From Flavobacterium sp. (GTDB lineage Bacteria; Bacteroidota; Bacteroidia; Flavobacteriales; Flavobacteriaceae), in contig JASLID010000097.1 of NCBI GenBank assembly GCA_030153045.1, positions 1 to 20,810 on the forward strand: 20,810 nucleotides of DNA, in the 5' to 3' direction. The notes below the pieces were generated by a model, which saw only the letters and a program-made list of their open reading frames with translations, was not told the DNA's origin and did not search any database. Shown here piece after piece: positions 7,488-14,612 of the stretch (position 1 is the first letter of the stretch; the number at the start of each line of letters is the position of its first letter). A program made the translations under genes and the position numbers.

Positions 7488-8939
7488 ATGAAAAAAATAT
7501 CAATATTTTTATTGGCAATTTCAAGTCTTTTCGTAGTTAGCTGCGATAAGGACTTCGAAGAATTAAATCAAGATCCTAACAATCCTACTGAAATACCTGC
7601 GCATTTGTTGTTAGGTAATATGGTGAGAAATCAACAAAATGCTATTTATAATACGTTTGTTGGTGCTGATATGGGATTATGTTGGTCTCAACAGTGGTCT
7701 AAAGTTCAGTACAATGACGAAGAAAGATACATTCCTAGAAGACCATCTATTGACCTTTTGTGGGGTGGTGGTGGACTAAACGCTGGGACTTCAGGTATCT
7801 ATACTAGTGTTTTGTTAGAATCAAAAGACATGGAAACATTAGCTATTGCTGAAGGTAATACTAATTTACAAGCAATTTCTTTAATTTTGAGAGCTAATGG
7901 TTTTCAAATTTTAACTGATATGTTTGGTCCAATTCCATTTAATGAGGCTTTAAATCCAAACAATACTAAACCTGCTTACGATTCTCAAGAAGCAGTATAC
8001 GATGGTATTTTAGCATTGTTAAACCAAGCAGATGCTATATTGGCAAATGGTTCAGGTGCAGTTCCGGCTACTTCTGATCTTGTATATGGTGGTAATATGG
8101 CTAAATGGAAGAAATTTGCAGGTGCTTTAAAATTAAAAGCATTAATGAGAATTTCTAAAAAGAGAAATGTAAGCGCTGAAGTTCAAGCTTTAGTTAATTC
8201 AGGTAACTTAATGGCTTCTAATGCTGATTCAGCTCAATTAATGTATCTTGGATCTCAACCAGACGCTAACCCAATTTATGAGACAATTGTATTTGGAACT
8301 AGAGCAGAATATAAAGTGAGTTCAGTGTTAGTTGATAAATTGAATACATTAAATGATCCTAGACTACCAGTTTATGCTCAAAAAAATAATGCAGGTAATT
8401 ATGTAGGTAATATCCCTGGTGAAGAGAATTCAAACAATTACAATGGGTTTTCATCTCCTGGAACAAGATATTTAGCTCCTACTTTACCTGGAGTTATCCT
8501 ATCATTTGCTCAACAACAACTTTTCCTTGCAGAAGCTGCTAACGAAGGCTATATTGCTGGAGGTGTAACTGCTGCTAGAGACTATTATTTTAGTGGTATT
8601 ACTGCTAATAATGTTGAAAACGGAGTTTCTGCGACTGATGCAGCTACATATATCGCACAGCCTAGTATCGATTTTTCTACACTTGTTGATGGTAGACAAA
8701 AAATTGCTGAGCAAATGTGGATTGCATTATACGGTCAAGGTTTAGAGGCTTGGACAGAATGGAGAAGAACTGGTTTCCCGGTTTTATCACCTGTAGTACA
8801 AGCAGCTGAAACTAGTATTCCAACTAGATTTTACTTCCCATCTAATGAAGTTTCTTTAAATAGAGCTAACTATCAATCTGCAAGTGCAACTTTGGACAAT
8901 GGAGATGTGTTAACTTCTAAATTATGGTTTCAACCTTAA
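7488..8939 (+). CDS. SusD/RagB-family surface lipoprotein (SusD-like_2 type)
   Basis: SusD-like proteins bind the nutrient at the cell surface and act as a hinged lid on the SusC barrel. The 483-residue product has a lipoprotein signal ending VVSC (lipid cysteine C19), followed directly by DKDFEE, which resembles the acidic surface-export signal described for flavobacterial lipoproteins. The early block LNQDPNNPTEIPAHLLLGNM and the following WSQQW region match what I know of the SusD-like_2 group; the alpha-helical TPR-like body fills the rest. The C-terminal part has the usual LAEAAN, ARDYY and WIALYGQGLEAWTEWRRTG segments. It follows the SusC gene by 20 nt in the same operon. The ligand cannot be inferred. 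Confidence 0.93.
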   Translation: MKKISIFLLAISSLFVVSCDKDFEELNQDPNNPTEIPAHLLLGNMVRNQQNAIYNTFVGADMGLCWSQQWSKVQYNDEERYIPRRPSIDLLWGGGGLNAGTSGIYTSVLLESKDMETLAIAEGNTNLQAISLILRANGFQILTDMFGPIPFNEALNPNNTKPAYDSQEAVYDGILALLNQADAILANGSGAVPATSDLVYGGNMAKWKKFAGALKLKALMRISKKRNVSAEVQALVNSGNLMASNADSAQLMYLGSQPDANPIYETIVFGTRAEYKVSSVLVDKLNTLNDPRLPVYAQKNNAGNYVGNIPGEENSNNYNGFSSPGTRYLAPTLPGVILSFAQQQLFLAEAANEGYIAGGVTAARDYYFSGITANNVENGVSATDAATYIAQPSIDFSTLVDGRQKIAEQMWIALYGQGLEAWTEWRRTGFPVLSPVVQAAETSIPTRFYFPSNEVSLNRANYQSASATLDNGDVLTSKLWFQP

Positions 8940-8961
8940 TTAATTTAATTATTTACGAATT

Positions 8962-9900
8962 ATGAAAAAAATAAAATTATTATCAATAGCTTTTCTTTTT
9001 GTTGCAGGTTTTGTAGCATGTGAAGAAGACAGTGATTCACTTACTGGAAGTGAAAACACTGGTGGAATAGTTAAAGTTGATACTGAACTTGTAGGATATG
9101 TGGTAGGTAATGGTCTTGCAACTCCATATAGCGCTGGTTTTACAGTAGACCAAGCACCAGTTAGTACTTCAAAAGTGGATATTTATAAATCATTCACTGA
9201 TACTAAAGGAACTATTGCGACAGGTGATGACGAAGTTTCTAATGAAATACTTTTGACATCTGTTACAATTCCAGCAAATTCACATGCTTCTTACAGTTTT
9301 GATTTTACTTACACTGAATTAATCGCTGGACTTACAGTTGGTGGTAATCCACTTCCAGCTAGTGATGGTGCATTAAATGTAGGTGATTCATGGACTCTTC
9401 GTTATGCTGCGAATACTTCTAGTGGTGAAGTTCATTTTAATTCTGGAGTAACTAAAGTATCTGTAGGTACTCGTTTTGCTGGTAACTATAAAGTTATTGA
9501 AGCTGAATATTACAGAATTGGTGTTCCTAGACCTGATGTTGCTGGTCCATATATTGGTACAACAGTAGTAATTGAATCTGTTGATGCAACTACATATAAG
9601 GTTAATAACTGGTTTGGACCTTTTCCAAATAACGAATGGTATTTTACTATTGATGCAAATGATGTAATTGACTATCCTGCAACTAGACCTGACGGTTCTC
9701 CTCAAGTAGCTAATGGTATTGTAATGATTACTTGTAATACTTATCCAGGAGAAATGACTAATGTTCACTGTGGTTCTTCAAACTTTGTGACTAGAGATGA
9801 TGTTACAGGTAAAGATAAATTGACTATGTCAGTTGGGTATCTTAATGCGCCTGGTGCTTCAAGAGAGGTTTACCAAGTATTAGAAAAAATTGTAGATTAA
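8962..9900 (+). CDS. Surface lipoprotein of unknown function in the Sus-like operon
   Basis: I do not recognise the family. The 312-residue product has a lipoprotein signal with cysteine C20 (FVAC), followed by EEDSDS, a strongly acidic start suggesting export to the cell surface. The rest is rich in Gly, Thr, Val and Asp and looks like beta-sandwich material. Two cysteines near the C-terminus (ITCNTYPGEMTNVHCGS) could form a disulfide. It occupies the position where SusE/SusF-like ligand-binding lipoproteins often follow SusD, so an accessory binding role is inferred from context only. The gap to the SusD gene is 22 nt and to the next gene 16 nt, with no terminator between them. Confidence 0.8.
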   Translation: MKKIKLLSIAFLFVAGFVACEEDSDSLTGSENTGGIVKVDTELVGYVVGNGLATPYSAGFTVDQAPVSTSKVDIYKSFTDTKGTIATGDDEVSNEILLTSVTIPANSHASYSFDFTYTELIAGLTVGGNPLPASDGALNVGDSWTLRYAANTSSGEVHFNSGVTKVSVGTRFAGNYKVIEAEYYRIGVPRPDVAGPYIGTTVVIESVDATTYKVNNWFGPFPNNEWYFTIDANDVIDYPATRPDGSPQVANGIVMITCNTYPGEMTNVHCGSSNFVTRDDVTGKDKLTMSVGYLNAPGASREVYQVLEKIVD

Positions 9901-9916
9901 TTAATAAATTATTATT

Positions 9917-10924
9917 ATGAATAAATTTAAAAAAATAACTTTATTATCTCTTTTGAGCTTATCTGCAGTTTTTGTAGGTTGTGATGATGAAGATGGAACT
10001 GGTAAGTCAACAATAATGGCTACATCAGATGTAAAAGGCGTAATTGATGTGCCTTTTGCAGGAGTACAGAATGTTGATGAAGCTGATGAACAATCGTTTA
10101 CTTATACAGTAACAATTGATAAACCACAAGTTGTTGATGTTCATTTAAGAGTAGCTCAAATTTCTGGTACTGCAGTTGCAGGAGAAGATTTTGAGATTCC
10201 TTCTGAAATTGTAATTCCTGCTTATGCTACTACAGCTTCTGGAACAGTAAAGATTTTAAATGACTGTGAAGTTGAAGGTATGGAAGATTTTACAATTCAA
10301 ATTAGTGATATTGCTACTTCAAATGCTGCTATTACTGAAAAAACTATGTCTTTCACAATCAATAACTTTAATGATACAGTATCTGGTTTAGAGTTAACTT
10401 TTGATTTTGATGTTGATTTCCCTGTTGATGATTTATCAACTTGTGGAATTGAATACGATATGGATTTTTATTTGTTTGATGAAAGTTTTAACTTGGCTAC
10501 ACATCCATCAAATATAGGCCCAGGTAATGCAGCTGGATATTTCTATGAAGCTGCTACTGTTGCTTGTCCAGAGCACCTTACTTTGGATACTGCAAGAGTT
10601 CCTAACGGTAAGTATTATATATTTTATGATATTTATGATGCAGTTGGAATTCCAGGTTTAAATATTCCTACTTTTGAAATTCCAGTTACTGTTGGATATA
10701 GCAAGTGTGGTGGTATTGCTCCAGCTACTTATGTTCAAGAGTCAGCTTTCAGAGCAACATCTGCAATGGCATCTGGTTTTGATTTCGTAATTGCTGTACA
10801 AGTTACTGACGGAAATTACACTATCTTAGATAGCGTGGATAACGTTATTGCTGCAGGTAAAAACTCTAACTTGACCAAAGTTAAAGCTGCTATCCAAGCT
10901 GCAAAAGCAACATTAAGAAAATAA
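9917..10924 (+). CDS. Calx-beta-domain surface lipoprotein in the Sus-like operon
   Basis: The 335-residue product has a lipoprotein signal with cysteine C22 (FVGC), followed by DDEDG, again an acidic surface-export-like start. Residues about 58-150 look like a Calx-beta domain: alternating strands, GTAVAGEDFEIP (84-95), IPAYATTASGTV, then ILNDCEVEGMEDFTIQIS (113-130), close to the typical pattern IxDDxxxEGxExF. Calx-beta domains are beta-sandwich folds that often bind calcium and are common in extracellular adhesion proteins. The C-terminal 180 residues contain several cysteines (for example STCGIEY, VACPEH and SKCGG) and are unassigned. It is the last gene of the four-gene operon, directly before the terminator. 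Binding of a ligand or stabilisation of the SusCD complex is inferred, not shown. Confidence 0.8.
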   Translation: MNKFKKITLLSLLSLSAVFVGCDDEDGTGKSTIMATSDVKGVIDVPFAGVQNVDEADEQSFTYTVTIDKPQVVDVHLRVAQISGTAVAGEDFEIPSEIVIPAYATTASGTVKILNDCEVEGMEDFTIQISDIATSNAAITEKTMSFTINNFNDTVSGLELTFDFDVDFPVDDLSTCGIEYDMDFYLFDESFNLATHPSNIGPGNAAGYFYEAATVACPEHLTLDTARVPNGKYYIFYDIYDAVGIPGLNIPTFEIPVTVGYSKCGGIAPATYVQESAFRATSAMASGFDFVIAVQVTDGNYTILDSVDNVIAAGKNSNLTKVKAAIQAAKATLRK

Positions 10925-10950
10925 ATAAATAATATTTATTTGAATATATT

Positions 10951-10978
10951 AAAAGGCTACCGTATGGTAGCCTTTTTT
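10951..10978 (+). terminator. Terminator of the SusC/SusD operon
   Basis: AAAAGGCTACC (10951-10961) pairs perfectly with GGTAGCCTTTT (10966-10976) across the 4-nt loop GTAT and runs into a T-tract (10973-10978). It follows the last lipoprotein stop codon by about 26 nt. With A4 on the opposite side it may also slow antisense transcription. Confidence 0.93.
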
Positions 10979-10987
10979 ATTTATACA

Positions 10988-11019
10988 TTGCATATAATAG
11001 TTTCAAATGTGTATTTTTG
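10988..11019 (+). promoter_or_regulatory. Porin promoter (TTG-N21-TATTTTTG)
   Basis: TTG (10988-10990) and TATTTTTG (11012-11019) are 21 nt apart and fit the Bacteroidota promoter consensus. Transcription should start around 11025. An in-frame ATG at 11007 would lie upstream of that point, so the gene must start at the ATG at 11037. Confidence 0.75.
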
Positions 11020-11036
11020 CATTTGATTTTTATTCT

Positions 11037-12947
11037 ATGAAGTATCTAATTACATTTTTACTATCCTTCTTCTCTCTTTGCAGCTTTTCGCAAGTAGACG
11101 ATGTGAAGAATGACTCTGTAAAAAAATCATTGCGTGAAATTCCTAAGCAAAATCCAAAAGCACCACATAATTGGTATAAAATTTATTCTCTCGAGAAAGA
11201 TACAGTTTATGTGGATACCTCTTTATCTATAAAAAGTGAGTATAAATTCAATTATCTAAGAAAAGATAATTTTGGTTTGCTGGCATTTAACAATGATGGA
11301 CACACTTATAATACTTTGCATTTCGGTTTTCATAAACCAACCGCTTATCCTGAGTTTGGTTTTAAAGCCAAACAATTCAATTACAGCAAAGCCAACGAGA
11401 TAAATTATTATTCAGTTGCTACACCACTTACCGAATTATATTTTAAAACGGTCTTAAAACAAGGTCAAAATGTAGATGCCTTTATTACTGTTAATACATC
11501 CAGAAACCTCAATCTTTCAATAGCGTATAAAGGATTACGTTCTTTAGGTAAATATGTCAATGATTTAGCAAGTACAGGAAATTTCAAATTCACTACGAGC
11601 TATATAACTTCAAACAAAAGATATAGCGCGAATTTTCATTATGCCTCACAAGATATTTTCAATAATGAAAATGGAGGAATTATTGATAATGAAAATTTCA
11701 CCTCTGGAGACTCTCAATTTAAGGACCGTGCCCGGTTAGAAGTGTATTTGGATGATGCCAATACCATGTTTAAAGGGAAGCGATATTTTATTGATCATGC
11801 TTTCAGAATCAACAAAAATGAAAATTCGAATAATGTATATCTAGAGCATCAATTTAGTTATGAAACTAAATTTTACGAATTTAAAAAAAACACAGAAACA
11901 GATCGATTTGGCGATAGTTACCTGACCTCAAATTATGTCGATTTGACCAAGAATAATACAATGTACAACAAATTAGGAGCTACATTTTCAAACTCTCTAA
12001 TCGGAAAATTCAACTTTTTTGTTGAAGACTTTCAGTATAATTATTTTTACAATCGATACATAATTTCTAACAATCAAATTATAGTTCCCAACTCAAACAA
12101 CAACAAACTAAATGCTGTTGGAGGGAAGTACTTTTATAATAAAAATAAAATATTTGGCTATGCCTTGTTTTCAAAAGGCATTTCAAAACAAACATTTTCA
12201 ACATTAGATATTTCGGCAAAATACAATTGGAGTGAAAAAAATAATTTTTCATTTCAGTATTTAAACATCAGTAAAGTGCCGGATATGAATTACACTTTGT
12301 ATCAAAGTGATTTTATCAACTACAACTGGTTTAACAGTTTTAAGAATGAAAAAATAAACACCCTTAAAATTATTGCCAACACGCAATGGTTAAATGCTGA
12401 AGCACAAATTTCTACTTTAAATGATTACCTGTATTTTAGTAATAATGACGCGGCTAACGAGCAAATTTTGGTAACTCCTAAGCAATATGAGGGGACCATC
12501 AATTACCTCTCTATTAAAGCCTCAAAAGAAATTAAGTTCTGGAAGTGGTCATTAGATAACACCGTTTTGTACCAGCAAGTAGCTCAAAACGAAAATGTTT
12601 TGAATGTGCCACAAATCGTTACCCGAAACAGTTTGTATTTTACTGATCAGTTGTTCAAAAAAGCGATGCTTTTGCAAACAGGAGTTACATTTCAATATTT
12701 TTCAAAATACAATGCAAACGCCTACAATCCTTTAATAAGCGAATTTTACGTTCAAAACAATCAAAAAATTGGGGGCTATCCTCTAATCGATTTCTTTGTG
12801 AATGCTCGTGTGCAACAAGCTAGAATTTTCCTTAAGGCAGAGCATTTTAATTCAAGTTTTTCAGGAAATAACCATTATTCAGCGCCAAATTATCCGTATA
12901 AAGATTTTATTGTACGTTTTGGTCTCGTTTGGAATTTCTTCCAATAA
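11037..12947 (+). CDS. Putative outer-membrane porin
   Basis: From the ATG at 11037 the product is 636 residues, starting with a signal peptide (MKYLITFLLSFFSLCSFS, cut near Q19). I chose this start because the alternative ATG at 11007 would prepend ten residues to the signal peptide and lies inside the promoter. The mature protein has long runs of alternating polar and aromatic residues (Y, F, N-rich), typical of an outer-membrane beta-barrel, and ends with a strand closing in VRFGLVWNFF, a usual barrel C-terminus. It resembles the Bacteroidota putative porin family (PF14121-like), which is known mainly from sequence. There is no plug domain or TonB box, so it is not a receptor. It stands alone between the operon terminator and the repeat at 12955. 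Confidence 0.78.
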   Translation: MKYLITFLLSFFSLCSFSQVDDVKNDSVKKSLREIPKQNPKAPHNWYKIYSLEKDTVYVDTSLSIKSEYKFNYLRKDNFGLLAFNNDGHTYNTLHFGFHKPTAYPEFGFKAKQFNYSKANEINYYSVATPLTELYFKTVLKQGQNVDAFITVNTSRNLNLSIAYKGLRSLGKYVNDLASTGNFKFTTSYITSNKRYSANFHYASQDIFNNENGGIIDNENFTSGDSQFKDRARLEVYLDDANTMFKGKRYFIDHAFRINKNENSNNVYLEHQFSYETKFYEFKKNTETDRFGDSYLTSNYVDLTKNNTMYNKLGATFSNSLIGKFNFFVEDFQYNYFYNRYIISNNQIIVPNSNNNKLNAVGGKYFYNKNKIFGYALFSKGISKQTFSTLDISAKYNWSEKNNFSFQYLNISKVPDMNYTLYQSDFINYNWFNSFKNEKINTLKIIANTQWLNAEAQISTLNDYLYFSNNDAANEQILVTPKQYEGTINYLSIKASKEIKFWKWSLDNTVLYQQVAQNENVLNVPQIVTRNSLYFTDQLFKKAMLLQTGVTFQYFSKYNANAYNPLISEFYVQNNQKIGGYPLIDFFVNARVQQARIFLKAEHFNSSFSGNNHYSAPNYPYKDFIVRFGLVWNFFQ

Positions 12948-12954
12948 TATTTGG

Positions 12955-13040
12955 GCGTGACCACAAGGGTCGGGCTTTCAGCTTTATCTTTTGTTTCATT
13001 ACATTTCACAAAAGGATATCGCCTCAATCCCTCACGCTAA
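12955..13040. repeat. REP-like intergenic hairpin, copy B
   Basis: The element is bounded by GCGTGA (12955-12960) and its complement TCACGC (13032-13037). Inside are a small hairpin, GACC/GGTC (12959-12962 and 12968-12971), and a large one: ATCTTTTGT (12986-12994) pairing with ACAAAAGGAT (13008-13017) over 9 bp with one bulged G (13015) and a 13-nt loop. The core GCTTTATCTTTT ... AAAAGGATATCGC and the trailing GCTAAAA are shared with copy A at 1959-2018. It lies in the 211-nt spacer between the porin and the PLP enzyme and has no T-tract, so it is not a classical terminator. Confidence 0.7.
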
Positions 13041-13132
13041 AACAAGAATACCTGACAACCACAGGCTGTCCTCCTTTTAATTTCAAATCTCACGCAAACC
13101 TACATTCATTTCACAATTAAAATTCTAATATG

Positions 13133-13140
13133 TATCTTTG
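13133..13140 (+). promoter_or_regulatory. Promoter -7 box TATCTTTG for the PLP enzyme
   Basis: A perfect TAnnTTTG box lies 18 nt before the ATG at 13159. At the -33 position 20 nt upstream there is TTTC (13109-13112) instead of TTTG. The same box, TATCTTTG, is used at lysS. Confidence 0.7.
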
Positions 13141-13158
13141 CAGAATAATTAACAAAAA

Positions 13159-14517
13159 ATGAAATACGCAAAAAATATATTAGAAACTATTGGAAACACA
13201 CCGTTAGTTAAGTTAAATAAAGTAACTGCCGAGGTTGAAGCTTTGGTTTTAGCCAAAGTAGAAACGTTCAATCCTGGAAATTCGGTAAAAGACCGTATGG
13301 CCGTAAAAATGATTGAAGACGCTGAAGCTGACGGACGTCTTAAGCCAGGAGGAACCATCATTGAAGGAACTTCAGGAAATACAGGAATGGGATTGGCTTT
13401 GGTTGCCATTGTAAAAGGATACAAGCTAATTTGCGTGATCTCTGATAAACAATCTAAAGAAAAATGTGACATCCTTCGTGCCGTTGGTGCTAAAGTAATC
13501 GTTTGTCCTACCGATGTTGAGCCTACTGATCCTCGTTCGTACTATTCTGTATCAAAAAGATTGGGAGAAGAAATTCCAAATTCTTGGTACGTTAATCAAT
13601 ACGACAACCCTAGTAATTCCATTGCACATTACGAACAAACAGGTCCTGAAATTTGGGAACAAACAGAAGGTAAAATCACGCATTTTGTGGTTGGAGTAGG
13701 AACAGGAGGAACTATTTCTGGCGTAGCCAAATATTTAAAAGAAAAAAATCCAAATATCAAAATTTGGGGAATTGATACTTATGGTTCTGTCTTCAAAAAA
13801 TACCACGAAACTGGAATTTTCGATGAAAATGAAATCTATTCGTATATCACCGAAGGAATTGGAGAAGACATTCTTCCTAAAAATGTCGATTTTAGCTTAA
13901 TTGACGGTTTTACTAAAGTAACTGATAAAGATGCTGCCGTTTATACCCGTAAAATTGCTTTAGAAGAAGGTATTTTTGTTGGAAACTCTGCTGGTTCTGC
14001 CATCAAAGGATTAATACAATTAAAAGAACACTTCAAACCAGAAGATGTGGTTGTGGTTTTATTCCATGACTCAGGAAGTCGTTATGTAGGTAAAATGTTC
14101 AATGATGATTGGATGCGTGAACGCGGATTCCTTGACGAAGAAATTACAAAAGCTGAAGATGTTATCAAAGATCATATCGACAAACCTTTAGTGATTGTTC
14201 GTACTGAGGAATTGGTTTCACATGCTATCGAAAGAATGCGTAAGCATAAAATTTCTCAGATTCCTGTAATTGATATTACTGGTTTTGTTGGTTCTGTAGA
14301 CGAGTCAGATTTGTTCAGAGCTTATGTTGAAGATAAAAATGTAGCCGAAAAACCTATTCGTGAAGTAATGGGTAAACCTTATCCAGTTGTTCCAGTAGGA
14401 ACTGCTATCGAAGAGGTTTCTAAACTATTTACAAAAGAAAATCAAGCGGTTCTTATTGATTTAGGAAATGGCAAACATCACATTATTACAAAGTATGACA
14501 TGATTGGGTCAATCTAA
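13159..14517 (+). CDS. Cystathionine beta-synthase-type PLP enzyme with C-terminal CBS domains
   Basis: This is a fold-type II PLP enzyme of the cysteine synthase/cystathionine beta-synthase family, forming cystathionine from serine and homocysteine or cysteine from an activated serine, in the cytoplasm. In the 452-residue product the Schiff-base lysine is K44 (NPGNSVKDRM), the substrate loop is TSGNT (71-75) and the PLP phosphate loop is GVGTGGTISG (179-188). Residues about 340-452 form a CBS-domain pair (KISQIPVID, VGSVDESDL, QAVLIDL), usually a nucleotide- or SAM-sensing module. There is no N-terminal heme domain as in animal CBS. The motif EGTSGNTGMGLA and the ITEGIGEDILPKNVD stretch favour CBS over plain CysK, but the true substrate cannot be settled from sequence. 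It is transcribed alone from its own promoter. Confidence 0.9.
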   Translation: MKYAKNILETIGNTPLVKLNKVTAEVEALVLAKVETFNPGNSVKDRMAVKMIEDAEADGRLKPGGTIIEGTSGNTGMGLALVAIVKGYKLICVISDKQSKEKCDILRAVGAKVIVCPTDVEPTDPRSYYSVSKRLGEEIPNSWYVNQYDNPSNSIAHYEQTGPEIWEQTEGKITHFVVGVGTGGTISGVAKYLKEKNPNIKIWGIDTYGSVFKKYHETGIFDENEIYSYITEGIGEDILPKNVDFSLIDGFTKVTDKDAAVYTRKIALEEGIFVGNSAGSAIKGLIQLKEHFKPEDVVVVLFHDSGSRYVGKMFNDDWMRERGFLDEEITKAEDVIKDHIDKPLVIVRTEELVSHAIERMRKHKISQIPVIDITGFVGSVDESDLFRAYVEDKNVAEKPIREVMGKPYPVVPVGTAIEEVSKLFTKENQAVLIDLGNGKHHIITKYDMIGSI

Positions 14518-14554
14518 ATTGGGTTGATCTAAATTTCACTCTAAATAAAAATTT

Positions 14555-14588
14555 AAAATTCCTACAATATTTTTGTAGGAATTTTTTT
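14555..14588 (+). terminator. Terminator of the PLP enzyme, with a -7-like box in its loop
   Basis: AAAATTCCTACAA (14555-14567) pairs perfectly over 13 bp with TTGTAGGAATTTT (14573-14585), loop TATTT, followed by a T-tract to 14588. TATTTTTG (14568-14575), a match to the TAnnTTTG -7 consensus, covers the loop and the first three bases of the right arm. The next gene starts 37 nt beyond this box. No TTG is seen at -33, so a promoter here is only possible. Confidence 0.88.
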
Positions 14589-14612
14589 ATATTTACTTTT
14601 TATTTATGTGCC

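Noticed and set aside
9388..9768. 126-residue minus-strand ORF inside the surface lipoprotein gene
   Set aside because: It is antisense to a gene with a clear lipoprotein signal and operon position; the S/N/I-rich product is what reverse reading of Thr/Gly/Asn-rich genes yields.
11007..11036. Upstream ATG extending the porin by ten residues
   Set aside because: It lies upstream of the -7 box TATTTTTG and would put non-signal residues ahead of a good signal peptide.
12929..13120. 63-residue ORF after the porin
   Set aside because: It spans the REP-like repeat copy B and has no start signal or domain; the coding appearance comes from the repeat.
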